Shown: positions 27,043 to 38,270 of the stretch, piece by piece
Position numbering within the stretch: position 1 is the first letter of the stretch
How the letters are laid out: each line of letters begins with the position of its first letter
Assembly: GCA_014190275.1 (NCBI GenBank)
Contig: BJGE01000009.1
Coordinates: forward strand, 1-43,136
Reading direction: 5' to 3'
DNA from: Actinomycetes bacterium
Lineage (GTDB): Bacteria > Actinomycetota > Actinomycetes > S36-B12
Length of the DNA: 43,136 nt
The notes under the pieces: generated by a model
Database searches by the model: none
What the model was told of the DNA's origin: nothing
What the model saw: only the letters and a program-made list of their open reading frames with translations
Position numbers and translations under genes: made by a program

Positions 27043-27218
27043 CTCCGCGTCGGATCCGGGAAGCCTGGGCCGAGAGCACCCAGCACCTGACGCCGAGTTC
27101 GTCGACGTCGATCTCGTTCAACGGTGACGTTACGCCTGCGTCTGGACCGGTGATTGCGGGCCCCGGAAGAGTGAAATCCTATTGATGGACTGCACAAAGT
27201 AAGCGTTAGGATTCGCAG

Positions 27219-28454
27219 ATGTCCGTTCTGCTAAAGACATTGATTGCTGTTGTGGCCATCATTGCAGCAGTTATGCTGCTGATTAGTGCTTTTCTTGCAT
27301 TCACCGCATGGACAACTAACGCCCGCCAATCGAACTTGGCCGCGTTTTACACCGCACCCGAAGAGTTCAGTCAGATCCCCGGGACACTCCTGCGCTGGGA
27401 GCCACTCGGTGTTGAGGTCGCCGGTGCCCATGCATATCGATTGCTTTATGTGACTGAAGACCTGCAGGGTAAGCCCGCCGTGGCCGCGGGCATGGCTTTT
27501 ATACCAAAGAAGAGGCCTGACACTCCTCGGCCCATGGTCGCATATCTTGCTGGAACCACGGGTCAAGGTGATGCCTGTGCTCCCTCGCGCTCAAATGATC
27601 CGATATATGGGTTGCACAGTTTTATTCCTGAGGCAATGGGCCAAGGCTGGGCCGTGGTCGCTCCCGACGAATACGGTGTGGGAACACCGGGGGTTCAGCT
27701 GTATCTGATCAAGGATCAGGAAGTTCGTGACACCGTCAATAGCATTCGCGCCCTTCGATCTCTTCCTGACTCCTTGACGGGCAATGACTTTGCTGTATAT
27801 GGGTATTCCCAAGGAGGGCACTCCGCTTTGTGGACGGGCCACCTCAGCAAGCAGTTTGCTCCCGAATTGGATCTCGTGGGAGTTGCCGTTGCAGCCCCCG
27901 CTGCAGACTTGACGTCAATTATCGATCGTCAATGGGATTCGGTCGTGGGCTGGGGCATCGGAGCCGATGTCTCGCGATCGTGGTCGATTGCATATCCGGA
28001 TCTCCCGGTCAATCCCTTGCTCACTGACGCGGCGCGAGACAACTATGAGCGGATAGCCGAAATTTGTGTCTTCGGTACTTTCGTCGAGGGCACTATTCGC
28101 CACGACATATTTAAGCAAAATTTTTTCGCTGACAACCCTGTGAACAATTCACTGTGGGCGCAAGTACTGATTGATCAGACACCACCGCCGTATTCGGCAG
28201 AGTTGCCGCTCATGCTGGTTCAAGGAACGGCTGATCAAATAGTTTTAGCTGGCACCAATGCCAACCTGCAGGAATCATGGTGCGCCGCTGGCTCCACCAT
28301 CAATGCCCTTTGGCTCGAGGGGGTGGATCACCTTAATGTCGCTGACATGGCTGGTCCCCCCGTGGCGGAATGGATTGCGGATCGATTTGCCGGGCTAACC
28401 GCACCCAATACCTGCAGTGTTCGGCCACCGTGGAGTTTGATAACCGTGGAGTGA
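27219..28454 (+). CDS. Alpha/beta hydrolase, secretory lipase-like
   Basis: N-terminal TM/signal, GYSQGGHSALW nucleophile elbow, GLHSFIPEAMGQGWAVVAPDEYGVGTPG. Confidence 0.85.
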   Translation: MSVLLKTLIAVVAIIAAVMLLISAFLAFTAWTTNARQSNLAAFYTAPEEFSQIPGTLLRWEPLGVEVAGAHAYRLLYVTEDLQGKPAVAAGMAFIPKKRPDTPRPMVAYLAGTTGQGDACAPSRSNDPIYGLHSFIPEAMGQGWAVVAPDEYGVGTPGVQLYLIKDQEVRDTVNSIRALRSLPDSLTGNDFAVYGYSQGGHSALWTGHLSKQFAPELDLVGVAVAAPAADLTSIIDRQWDSVVGWGIGADVSRSWSIAYPDLPVNPLLTDAARDNYERIAEICVFGTFVEGTIRHDIFKQNFFADNPVNNSLWAQVLIDQTPPPYSAELPLMLVQGTADQIVLAGTNANLQESWCAAGSTINALWLEGVDHLNVADMAGPPVAEWIADRFAGLTAPNTCSVRPPWSLITVE

Positions 28455-28562
28455 ACCCAAACATCGGGTTGACGGTAATTCGGGCGGGGACAGCGCCAGC
28501 GAGGAAATCGCGCTCTCCGGCCCATAAACGTTGTCCATGCCACACTTCTGACATGGAAGGCC

Positions 28563-29645
28563 ATGAATGATGCGAGATGCGACTCCGTGCACGAATCCGT
28601 GAATACGAATGAGTTGCGTTGCGTCGATGTTGCTGTCATTGGCGCAGGCATAAGTGGACTGGCAGTTGCCGACCAATTGATCCGTGCAGGCCTCTCGGTC
28701 AGTGTGCTGGAAGCGCGTGCTCGCCTAGGTGGGCGACTACTTGGCTCACCCCTTGATCTAGGTGCCTCGTGGTTTTGGCCCGGGGAGCATCGCGTTATGG
28801 CACTGACCCAGCGACTCGCAGTCGACATATTTGAGCAGTATCGAACCGGTGACGCACTTATTGACGATATTGCCGGCGTGCAGCGTTATCCGGGGAATCC
28901 GATCGATGTTCCTGCGCACCGGATCGCCGGTGGTACGTCTGCGTTGGCGGCTGCCCTCACCGCACAGTTACCTTCCGGAACCCTTCATCTACAGCAACCG
29001 GTGCATGAAATCACTTCCGATCGGCATATTGCAACTCGCGATTACGTTTGGCAAGCGCATCATGTGGTCATTGCGCTACCACCCGCATTAGCCGTTCACG
29101 CAATAACGCTGCCGCCGGAACTGCCGCCGGAACTGATTGATGTTGCAGCGCGAACTCCGGTGTGGATGGGTGATTCGGTCAAAGTAGTCGCGCACTTTAA
29201 TGAACCCTTCTGGCGCCGCGATGGATTAGCGGGCGCTGCCATGAGTAGGCGCGGTCCACTCACTGAAGTGCATGACATGTCGGGTCCAGGTGGTGAGCCT
29301 GCCGCTTTGTTCGGCTTCGCACCTGCTGCGTCCATGCATGCCGACATCGAGAAAGATATTCGCAAACAACTTATTCGAATGTTCGGAACGAGGGCATCGG
29401 ACCCCATCGGGGTACTAATCCAGGATTGGAGCAGGGAGCAGTGGACCATGCCACCTGGCACTCAGGGGCTTCCTGATTACGCGATGTTCGGCCATCCGAG
29501 GTATCAGCAACCCGCGTTGGAAGGCCGACTGCACTGGTCATCTACTGAGACAGCACGTACCTATGCCGGCCATATTGAGGGAGCCTTAGAAGCAGCTGAG
29601 CGAACCGTGGCTTCGATAGCCGGCAGTTCATTCATCACGACTTAG
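28563..29645 (+). CDS. FAD-dependent amine oxidase (flavin monoamine oxidase family)
   Basis: DVAVIGAGISGLAVADQLIRAGLSVSVLEARARLGGRL, C-terminal LHWSSTETARTYAGHIEGALEAAERTV. Confidence 0.9.
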   Translation: MNDARCDSVHESVNTNELRCVDVAVIGAGISGLAVADQLIRAGLSVSVLEARARLGGRLLGSPLDLGASWFWPGEHRVMALTQRLAVDIFEQYRTGDALIDDIAGVQRYPGNPIDVPAHRIAGGTSALAAALTAQLPSGTLHLQQPVHEITSDRHIATRDYVWQAHHVVIALPPALAVHAITLPPELPPELIDVAARTPVWMGDSVKVVAHFNEPFWRRDGLAGAAMSRRGPLTEVHDMSGPGGEPAALFGFAPAASMHADIEKDIRKQLIRMFGTRASDPIGVLIQDWSREQWTMPPGTQGLPDYAMFGHPRYQQPALEGRLHWSSTETARTYAGHIEGALEAAERTVASIAGSSFITT

Positions 29646-29715
29646 CTGAGCCTTGGGTCAGGGCACTGAAGCCCCGCGATCACTACGGGCTGGGCGTCGA
29701 GGCCGCTCCTTTGCG

Positions 29716-30558
29716 CTACGCCGCTGGCGGGCCCGGGGCGACTTCCTTGTTGTATTGCGACAGTGGAACCAGGCACTGGGCTTCGCGCCGGCCTTCCTTC
29801 CAACCGCGTTCGGTCGGCCAGATCCCCCACCAACTAGGGAAACTGGATCCGCCGTTGTAGCGCTTTCCTAATTTCGCGCAGAGCGATCTCGTTCGTTTCT
29901 CGACGTTGCTGGTTCCGGGGAACCGGGTACCCGGGCCACCTAGGTCCCGGGCTTCGACCATGATCCAGTTCTTCTTCGGGTCAGTGCACGGGTAGCTTTC
30001 GGTGTTGCGGGCATTGGGTTGCGCAGGTGTGCAGAAATTGAAGTAGTCGACACCGCTGGTGGTGACAAAATCCGCGGCCTTGGTAGTCAGGTCAGTGAGT
30101 TTCAAACCGGTTTTCAGCACCGCATCGCAGCGCACCCAGCGCTCCCCGGCGGCCCACCCCGCATCGGTAGGGAACAGGGCAAAGGAGAGCCAGCGACTCG
30201 GCAGGGTGCGATCAGGCAGCACGGCAGAAGTCAGTGCGAGATAGGCATTGAGGGATTTGGTGTCGCACGCGGTGGTGGCAGCCAGGCGCGCGCCGGGGGT
30301 GGCTTTCGAGGGTGGACCGAAACCGGGCTTGAGGCTGCCGGTCCAATAGGTCTCGGCGGTATGCGCGGTGGTGCAGGGCACGGCACCGGCCGCGGCAGAA
30401 ACTTCATCGCGCACCGCGATCGGATAGTTGTAGCACTCACCGAGCACGGGTGCGGCCACCGCGGGGGTGGCCAGCCCGAAGGTGAGCAAAGTGCTGGCGA
30501 CCGCGGTAAAACCGGCGGCCAGAGCCCGCCAATAGTGACTGTGATGCGTGTGGCGCAT
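29716..30558 (-). CDS. Septum formation family protein (secreted, Cys-rich)
   Basis: Signal peptide; VLGECYNYP ... VPCTTAHTAETYWTG; GWAAGERWVRCDAV layout of the actinobacterial Septum_form family. Confidence 0.75.
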   Translation of the reverse strand: MRHTHHSHYWRALAAGFTAVASTLLTFGLATPAVAAPVLGECYNYPIAVRDEVSAAAGAVPCTTAHTAETYWTGSLKPGFGPPSKATPGARLAATTACDTKSLNAYLALTSAVLPDRTLPSRWLSFALFPTDAGWAAGERWVRCDAVLKTGLKLTDLTTKAADFVTTSGVDYFNFCTPAQPNARNTESYPCTDPKKNWIMVEARDLGGPGTRFPGTSNVEKRTRSLCAKLGKRYNGGSSFPSWWGIWPTERGWKEGRREAQCLVPLSQYNKEVAPGPPAA

Positions 30559-30657
30559 GTGACTCCTGCGATTAGCATTCGGGGGTTAGACCCACTGTAA
30601 TGACCCGCTCATCACGTTTGGGTTGTCCGCAGCCTTGCGCCACGGCACACTTAGGCC

Positions 30658-31428
30658 ATGCCAACTATCAGTGTCATCGCCCTGAAGGGCGGCGTCGGGA
30701 AAACATCAGTGGTGCTCGGCCTGGCAAGTGCTGCCACCGTGCGTGGCTTGGCGACTTTGGTAGTTGACCTTGACCCGCAGGGCAACGCCACCTCCTTACT
30801 TTCAACACATGCCCGCAAGACCACGGTGGCCGATGTGCTCGCCCACCCAACCAAGGAGACCGTCGAATCGGCCTTGACCGCCTGCGACTGGGAACTGGCC
30901 CCCGGTGAAGTAGATGTGCTGCCCAGCCACCCGAACATCATCCGCTTTGATTCTTGGAGTGGTGGCACCTTGCGACCGAAATTGGCGCGCGCGCTATCGC
31001 ACTTGGCCGGCTACGACCTCACCCTCATCGACTGCCCGCCCTCCCTAGGTGCGTTAACGCGCGAGGCACTGGCAGCTTCTGATTTCGCATTGATCGTCAC
31101 CACGCCAACCTTCTTCGGGTCCCAAGGTGTTGAACGCGCCGTCGCCGAGGTTGAAGAAATCCGCAAGAGCGTCAACCCAAATCTGAAGTTGGCCGGCATT
31201 GTGGTTAACCGCGTGCGCTCGACAGCCGAGGAGCATGAGTACCGCAAGCAGGAGCTGACCGACATCTACGGCCGCGTCACCTTGATGAAGCCGGTTATCC
31301 CTGAGCGCATCGCGGTGCAGCAGGCGGAGGGCACCGGGTTGCCGGTGCATCGCATCCGAACCGCCGGTGGCCGTGAAGTTGCCGATATTTTTGACGGTTA
31401 CCTAAACACGTTAATGCGCAAGAGTTAG
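30658..31428 (+). CDS. ParA family ATPase
   Basis: MPTISVIALKGGVGKTSVVLGLA deviant Walker A; VVDLDPQGNATSLL; LIDCPPSLGALTREAL. Confidence 0.92.
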   Translation: MPTISVIALKGGVGKTSVVLGLASAATVRGLATLVVDLDPQGNATSLLSTHARKTTVADVLAHPTKETVESALTACDWELAPGEVDVLPSHPNIIRFDSWSGGTLRPKLARALSHLAGYDLTLIDCPPSLGALTREALAASDFALIVTTPTFFGSQGVERAVAEVEEIRKSVNPNLKLAGIVVNRVRSTAEEHEYRKQELTDIYGRVTLMKPVIPERIAVQQAEGTGLPVHRIRTAGGREVADIFDGYLNTLMRKS

Positions 31429-31431
31429 CGA

Positions 31432-32523
31432 TTACTTCGTCTTAACCGCTAGCAGGCGGTCGGTGTCGCCGAAGACCTCCATCCCTGCGCAATCGCCAAC
31501 ACCACTAAGTAGGACCCGACCGCTCGCATCCTCGTGTCGAATATTGATGATGGCATCTAGGGTTTCTTCGACGCGCTGGTGCATTGCGGTTCGAAGGGGC
31601 GCATGTAGCAGACCGCCGCGAACACGCTCGGCCGACAAGATCAGGCGCCCATCCGGCCCGTCCAGAGCCCAGTGCACCTGAGTGTCGTCAATGCGCAAGT
31701 GGGTCTCCCGCGAGCGGTTATAAGTTGCCCACTTGTATAGCTGACCGTGGTGCTTTAGCCCAACGATGAAGCCGCGGAATGAACTTCGCAGCCAAGGGAT
31801 CAGTGCTACCGAGGCAATAAGTGACGCCGATGCGTCCGCATCAATGTGATTGCTGTGCATCCAGACGTAGCCCGCGGGAAAGCCCTTACCCCAATCCTTT
31901 TCCAGATAGCCGCGGCCATCGTCAAATGACTTCTGGCTGCCTTCGACTTCGAGGCTGCCACATAATCCGTGGCCGAAGGAGACGATGCCGTGATAGCACT
32001 CCATGAACGGCACCAACCCGTACCAACCCATGATGCCGGGGCTGCGCCAGGTCACGGGCCACGGGTCCAAGCCACCGGTGAATTCGAGGTCGCCCCGCAG
32101 TTGGGGTAACTCAAGGTGCACCCCGGAAATCGAAAACCGGTTCGGCCCGACGCTGACCTGAAACTCATCTACCGATGCCTGGAACTGCGCGGTTGGGTAG
32201 CGGTGGTACCAGGAGCGGCCGGTTGCGCCGTCTAGAACTTGGACGAAAGCCTCATCGGTCGAGGTTGCTGATGGGCCGCCGATCCCGCGGAACACTCCGG
32301 GGATAACCGCCCACCGCGCTGACCGATCGGCCGACACCAGCTTCACGTACCAGCCCTCGAAGAACCCGGTGGTGACCCCGTGGCCGTGAAAGGCCTCGGG
32401 CCGGCGTAACCCGCGCACCGCCGCGATCGGTCCTTTCACGGATTCGCCTTTCTGGGGACGCTGGCCAATTGAGTCAAGTGTCACATCCTGATGGGGCTCT
32501 TGTTGAGCAGTCCGAAGGGACAT
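31432..32523 (-). CDS. Tocopherol cyclase-like family protein
   Basis: HGVTTGFFEGWYVKLVSAD, GYLEKDWGKGFPAGYVWMHSNHI motifs; likely start MSLRTAQQE at 32523. Confidence 0.7.
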   Translation of the reverse strand: MSLRTAQQEPHQDVTLDSIGQRPQKGESVKGPIAAVRGLRRPEAFHGHGVTTGFFEGWYVKLVSADRSARWAVIPGVFRGIGGPSATSTDEAFVQVLDGATGRSWYHRYPTAQFQASVDEFQVSVGPNRFSISGVHLELPQLRGDLEFTGGLDPWPVTWRSPGIMGWYGLVPFMECYHGIVSFGHGLCGSLEVEGSQKSFDDGRGYLEKDWGKGFPAGYVWMHSNHIDADASASLIASVALIPWLRSSFRGFIVGLKHHGQLYKWATYNRSRETHLRIDDTQVHWALDGPDGRLILSAERVRGGLLHAPLRTAMHQRVEETLDAIINIRHEDASGRVLLSGVGDCAGMEVFGDTDRLLAVKTK

Positions 32524-32544
32524 TAGGGGCAGGCTAGCCCTAGG

Positions 32545-33693
<1,149 letters not shown>

Positions 33694-33695
33694 GC

Positions 33696-34007
33696 ATGGA
33701 TGGCGTTGCACTCCTCACCATTTTCATCCTGAGCATTTTCGTCGGGTTTGAGGTCGTCTCCAAAGTCTCGACGGTGCTCCACACCCCGTTGATGTCGGGC
33801 GCGAACGCCATTCACGGCATCGTGCTCATCGGTGGCATCACGGTCACCGGATCGGCCACCCACCCTCTTGAGATCACCCTAGGTGTCATTGCAACCTTGC
33901 TGGGCGCGATCAACCTGGTCGGCGGCTTCGTTGTCACCGACCGCATGCTGGAGATGTTCAAGCCGAAGAAACCCGTTGCCCGATCCGATGATGGCGGTGG
34001 GGAATGA
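33696..34007 (+). CDS. pntAB: NAD(P) transhydrogenase subunit alpha part 2 (membrane domain)
   Basis: STVLHTPLMSGANAIHGIVLIGG. Confidence 0.93.
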   Translation: MDGVALLTIFILSIFVGFEVVSKVSTVLHTPLMSGANAIHGIVLIGGITVTGSATHPLEITLGVIATLLGAINLVGGFVVTDRMLEMFKPKKPVARSDDGGGE

Positions 34008-35377
34008 CACCAACCTGGGTGCAGTTGGCGAACCTACTCGCCGCGGTGCTGTTCATCTTCGCGCTCAAGGGTTTGTCGTCGCCGAAGAGTGCGCGCAACG
34101 GCAACCTGCTCGGGGCGGCAGGCGCCCTGCTAGCGACAGTTGTGCTTTTCATCAGCGGAATCCCGCTGGCGAACATTTTGCTGATCCTCGCGGCGGTGTT
34201 AATCGGTAGCGCAATCGGCTGGATCTCGGCCCGCAAAGTCCAGATGACCCAGATGCCGCAACTGGTGGCGCTATTTAACGGAGTCGGCGGCGGTGCGGCG
34301 GCGCTCGTGGCCGTCATTGAATACCTCGAAGTCGGTGGCGAGAACAAGATCTCGCTCGCGGCAACCGTATTTACGGTGGTCATCGGCTCGGTCTCGTTCA
34401 GCGGATCGATCATCACCTTCTTGAAGTTGCAAGAGCTGATGACCTCACGCCCGGTGATCATTCCCGCGGGCAAGTGGGTAACGATGCTAGTTGCCGCCCT
34501 CACCGTGATCGGCGCCGTCTGGCTGGTTATCAGCCCGCAGGTCTGGCTGCTGGCTGCGCTGCTGGTGCTCTCCTTAATCTTCGGGATGCTCTTCGTGCTA
34601 CCGGTTGGTGGCGCCGATGTGCCGATCGTCATCTCACTGCTGAACGCCTTCACCGGCCTGTCCGTCGCGGCATCTGGGTATGTGCTCGGCAACGTGCTGC
34701 TGATCATCGCCGGCACCTTGGTTGGCGCCTCGGGCACCCTCTTGACCAAGGAGATGGCCAAGGCCATGGGTCGCCCTATCACGTCAACCCTGTTCGGGGC
34801 GTTCAATGGCACCACCGCGGGCAATACCTCGACCGGTGGCGATCGTCCGGTGCGCTCGGGTGGCCCAAATGACGTCGCGATCATGCTTGGCTTTGCGAAC
34901 AAGGTGATCTTGGTGCCCGGTTACGGCCTGGCCGTGGCCCAAGCGCAGGGCACCCTACGCGAACTTGCCGATCTGCTCACCGCGCGTGGGGTCGAAGTTG
35001 ATTACGCAATTCACCCCGTCGCCGGTCGCATGCCGGGGCATATGAATGTGCTGCTCGCCGAGGCGAGTGTTCCATATGAGCAGCTCAAGGAAATGGACGA
35101 AATAAATCCGGAGTTCGCCTCAACCGATGTCGTGCTCGTAGTCGGAGCCAATGATGTCGTGAACCCGGCCGCGCGCACCGATAAGTCGGCGCCGATCTAT
35201 GGCATGCCGATCCTCAACGTGGATCAAGCCCAGCAGGTGGTGTTCTTGAAGCGGTCGATGCGTCCGGGCTTCGCCGGCATTGAGAACGAGATTCTCTATG
35301 ACCAAAAGACAATGTTGCTCTTTGGTGATGCCAAGGATTCATTGAACAAGGTGGTTTCGTCGCTGAAGAACCTTTAG
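34004..35377 (+). CDS. pntB: NAD(P) transhydrogenase subunit beta
   Basis: ALFNGVGGGAAALVAVIEY, VPGYGLAVAQAQ, IHPVAGRMPGHMNVLLAEA. Confidence 0.95.
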   Translation: MTPTWVQLANLLAAVLFIFALKGLSSPKSARNGNLLGAAGALLATVVLFISGIPLANILLILAAVLIGSAIGWISARKVQMTQMPQLVALFNGVGGGAAALVAVIEYLEVGGENKISLAATVFTVVIGSVSFSGSIITFLKLQELMTSRPVIIPAGKWVTMLVAALTVIGAVWLVISPQVWLLAALLVLSLIFGMLFVLPVGGADVPIVISLLNAFTGLSVAASGYVLGNVLLIIAGTLVGASGTLLTKEMAKAMGRPITSTLFGAFNGTTAGNTSTGGDRPVRSGGPNDVAIMLGFANKVILVPGYGLAVAQAQGTLRELADLLTARGVEVDYAIHPVAGRMPGHMNVLLAEASVPYEQLKEMDEINPEFASTDVVLVVGANDVVNPAARTDKSAPIYGMPILNVDQAQQVVFLKRSMRPGFAGIENEILYDQKTMLLFGDAKDSLNKVVSSLKNL

Positions 35378-35426
35378 GGCAAGCCAAGTTGATCCGCAAT
35401 TACGTGTTGCATCTGCCTGGTGGGTA

Positions 35427-36065
35427 TTAGACGACGCCGTAAAGGCGGTCACCGGCATCCCCGAGCCCGGGCACGATGTAGCCCTTCTCATTTAGATGTG
35501 AATCTAGGGCGGCAGTTACGACGGTGACTTCGACATCTCGATCGTTGTACGCATCCTCGAGGCGTTTGACGCCTTCGGGCGCCGCGAGTAGGCAGATAGC
35601 CGTGACGTCACGGGCACCGCGCTCGAGCAGAATATCGATGGCCGCCACCAAGGTGCCGCCGGTTGCCAGCATCGGATCAAGGACGAACACCTGGCGGTTG
35701 GCGAGGTTCTGCGGCAGGCGATCGGCGTAGGTGGTGGCGAGCAGTGAATCCTCGTCTCGGACCATGCCCAAGAATCCGACTTCGGCGGTGGGCATCAACT
35801 TGACCATTCCATTGAGCATGCCCAGGCCGGCCCGCAGGATGGGCACCACGAGGGGCCGCGGATCGGCCATCTCGACACCCAGGCAATCGGCCACCGGCGT
35901 GGAGATGGCGACCGGCTGGACACGCAGGGTCTCGGTGGCCTCGTAGGCCAATAAAGTCACCAATTCCTCGGCCAGTAAGCGGAAGGTGGCCGACGAAGTC
36001 TCCGACCGGCGCAGCCGGGTGAGCTTGTGGGCCACGAGGGGGTGGTCGATCACCAGGGTGCGCAT
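35427..36065 (-). CDS. upp: Uracil phosphoribosyltransferase
   Basis: [19 protein letters not shown]..., [24 protein letters not shown] motif; ORF opens further upstream. Confidence 0.93.
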   Translation of the reverse strand: MRTLVIDHPLVAHKLTRLRRSETSSATFRLLAEELVTLLAYEATETLRVQPVAISTPVADCLGVEMADPRPLVVPILRAGLGMLNGMVKLMPTAEVGFLGMVRDEDSLLATTYADRLPQNLANRQVFVLDPMLATGGTLVAAIDILLERGARDVTAICLLAAPEGVKRLEDAYNDRDVEVTVVTAALDSHLNEKGYIVPGLGDAGDRLYGVV

Positions 36066-36123
36066 AGCGCCGAGAGTAGTGGTCGACCGGCGGAGAAGGT
36101 ACCCGACGTGCCACCATCTACCC

Positions 36124-36615
36124 ATGGAAACGCAGCAGATGGACGCCGACTCGATTGACTTCGCGGTCGCGGTCTGGCGTGAGGAGGGCCAGTGGCTGGC
36201 TTCAGCCTTGCCGGCGCGCGTGGCAACCTCGATGGATGAACTCACCAAAGCGCTGCGGCAACTGCCGGGCGAAGGTGGGGTTTTTGGCCTTGTAGGCATC
36301 GTTGATGAGTACTTCATTGTGGTACGCGAGGTTGCGGGCTCCGCTCGCGCGATGATCAGCGATGGTGCAGCGATTTTGGACTGGGCGCTTGCCGAAGAGG
36401 CCGCCGATGTAATAGGCCTCGATATTGACGACGATGATCTTGAGGATTTCGAGCCCGTTGGCGACATGAACATCTTCACTGATTTCGGACTCGATGCTGA
36501 TGAGCTTGGCCTGCTTTGCCGCGATGAAGACCTTTATCCGGATCAACAGATCAAGGCCATTGCCAAGCGGCTCGGTTTCAGCCAGCAATTGAAATCAGTG
36601 CTGCGCGCGAACTAA
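36124..36615 (+). CDS. tRNA adenosine deaminase-associated protein
   Basis: [19 protein letters not shown]...; overlaps and precedes tadA, as in actinobacteria. Confidence 0.8.
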   Translation: METQQMDADSIDFAVAVWREEGQWLASALPARVATSMDELTKALRQLPGEGGVFGLVGIVDEYFIVVREVAGSARAMISDGAAILDWALAEEAADVIGLDIDDDDLEDFEPVGDMNIFTDFGLDADELGLLCRDEDLYPDQQIKAIAKRLGFSQQLKSVLRAN

Positions 36616-37091
36616 TGCACTCCAAAGATTCAGATCTCGAACTGATGCAGGTAGCCATGGCCTGCGCCCGCGTAGCAGGTGAAGCCGGCGATATTCCGAT
36701 CGGCGCGGTGGTCGTCGATTCGACCGGTCGAGTCATCGCCAGCGCGCACAACAGTCGAGAGGCTCTAACCGACCCGACGGCGCACGCGGAGATACTTGCG
36801 TTGCGCGCAGCGGCCCTTGCGCTTGGGGGTTGGCGTCTTACCGGCTGCACCCTCGTGGTTACCTTGGAGCCGTGCCCGATGTGCGCGGGGGCGGTCGTCA
36901 TGTCGCGGGTGGACCGGCTGGTATTCGGTGCCTGGAACCTTGAGTACGGAGCCGCCGGTTCCAACTGGGATTTAGTCCGCGACCGAAGGCTAAACCACCG
37001 ACCCGAGGTCGTCGGTGGAGTAATGGCCGAGGAGTGTGGCACGCTAGTGCGAGGGTTCCTAGCCACCCACCGCGCCACGCAGGAGGCCTGA
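36615..37091 (+). CDS. tadA: tRNA adenosine(34) deaminase
   Basis: DPTAHAEILALRAAA (HAE) and LEPCPMCAGAVVMSRV (PCxxC) zinc motifs. Confidence 0.93.
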   Translation: MHSKDSDLELMQVAMACARVAGEAGDIPIGAVVVDSTGRVIASAHNSREALTDPTAHAEILALRAAALALGGWRLTGCTLVVTLEPCPMCAGAVVMSRVDRLVFGAWNLEYGAAGSNWDLVRDRRLNHRPEVVGGVMAEECGTLVRGFLATHRATQEA

Positions 37092-37711
37092 TGAGCTATC
37101 GCGAGAGCTCCATCACCCGTCGCCCGTCCCCGCGCCGCCGGCCGTCAACCTGGCGCCTGCTGATATTCATTTTGGTTGGCATTTTCGTGCTGTTCGCTAT
37201 CGGGTTTGGTATCTCGCTTATCTTCCGAGGTGGTGATGCCCCACAGGCTGACCCAGCGCAAAGCGTGATGGCACAGCCGCTGCCGTGTGAAACCACGATG
37301 GTCAATCCGGCCGAGGTGCTGCCGATCAGCAGCAAGGTCAAGGTTTCGGTCTATAACTCTACGAACAAAATCGGGTTGGCGGGCGACACTGCCAAAGTGC
37401 TCAAGGCCCGCGGATTTCTCATCAATGAGGTTGGTAACGACCCGATGAGCAAGAACGTTCAAGGTGTTGCTGAAATTCGCTACGGCCCCAAAGGTGCTGC
37501 CCGCGCGCAGTTGCTCGCCTTCCACCTTCCGGGCGCGGTCCTAGTGCAGGACAACCGATCGGGCAAGATCGTTGACGTAGCGATCGGCGCGGCCTTCATC
37601 AAACTGGAGGGTGAAGCCCAGATCGCGGCCGCGATGGCGTCACCATCGCCATCAACTTCTGGCCCCGGCTGCTCTGGTGCCGAAATCTCGCCCTCGCCCA
37701 GCGCCCCGTGA
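37091..37711 (+). CDS. LytR C-terminal domain-containing protein
   Basis: N-terminal TM; VKVSVYNSTNKIGLAGDTAKVLKARGFLINEVGND; ATGA overlap with tadA. Confidence 0.8.
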   Translation: MSYRESSITRRPSPRRRPSTWRLLIFILVGIFVLFAIGFGISLIFRGGDAPQADPAQSVMAQPLPCETTMVNPAEVLPISSKVKVSVYNSTNKIGLAGDTAKVLKARGFLINEVGNDPMSKNVQGVAEIRYGPKGAARAQLLAFHLPGAVLVQDNRSGKIVDVAIGAAFIKLEGEAQIAAAMASPSPSTSGPGCSGAEISPSPSAP

Positions 37712-37745
37712 TTTAACCTGAAGTCTGCGAAGCGGGCGGGCTTGG

Positions 37746-37832
37746 CGGTGGCGGTGGGATTTGAACCCACGGTGGAGTTTCCCCCACACACGCTTTCGAG
37801 GCGTGCTCCTTTGGCCGCTCGGACACGCCACC
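37746..37832 (-). tRNA. tRNA-Ser(CGA)
   Basis: Reverse strand GGTGGCG...CGCCACC acceptor, long variable arm, anticodon loop CTCGAAA. Confidence 0.93.
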
Positions 37833-37916
37833 GCGGAGCACTTTACAAGCGTCGCGCATCCGAGGTGATCAGGACCGGGGGTAGCAGGTATTTGCCGGCT
37901 GCCCTATTCGAAGGAG

Positions 37917-38001
37917 CGGAGGATAGGGGATTTGAACCCCTGAGGGGTTTCCCCCAACCCGCTTTCCAAGCGAGCGCCATAGGCCACTAGGCGAATCCTC
38001 C
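37917..38001 (-). tRNA. tRNA-Ser(GGA)
   Basis: Reverse strand GGAGGAT...ATCCTCC acceptor, long variable arm, anticodon loop TTGGAAA. Confidence 0.93.
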
Positions 38002-38088
38002 GCTCCGGAGATTACAAGTGCTCACCACTGCCGGTGCACATGGCTACCGCTATTCCCAGTACCGGTGCGGCGGCGTTACCCTTGTAGT

Positions 38089-38176
38089 GACCCCTCGTGC
38101 GGTGTCACCTCGCTGAACCCCCCCAGGGCCGGAAGGCAGCAAGGGCAGGCGGGCTCTGATGGGTGCGCGGGGGGTC
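38089..38176 (+). ncRNA. ffs: Signal recognition particle RNA, small bacterial type
   Basis: Conserved apical CAGGGCCGGAAGGCAGCAAGGG; pairing GACCCC...GGGGTC ends; located upstream of dnaX. Confidence 0.92.
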
Positions 38177-38270
38177 CCTGTATCGGCCCGCAACTTATCT
38201 AGCCGGCAACTTTTCTACCCTGCAACCGCGAGCCTGGTCACAGTGGGCAGTTAAGGTGGCGCATGTGTCC

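Noticed and set aside
33958-34902. 314-aa minus-strand ORF
   Set aside because: Antisense to pntB, which is unambiguous.
37746-38001. Two adjacent tRNA-Ser genes considered as a mobile-element integration hotspot
   Set aside because: No integrase or cargo; they lie in the conserved tRNA/ffs/dnaX region.
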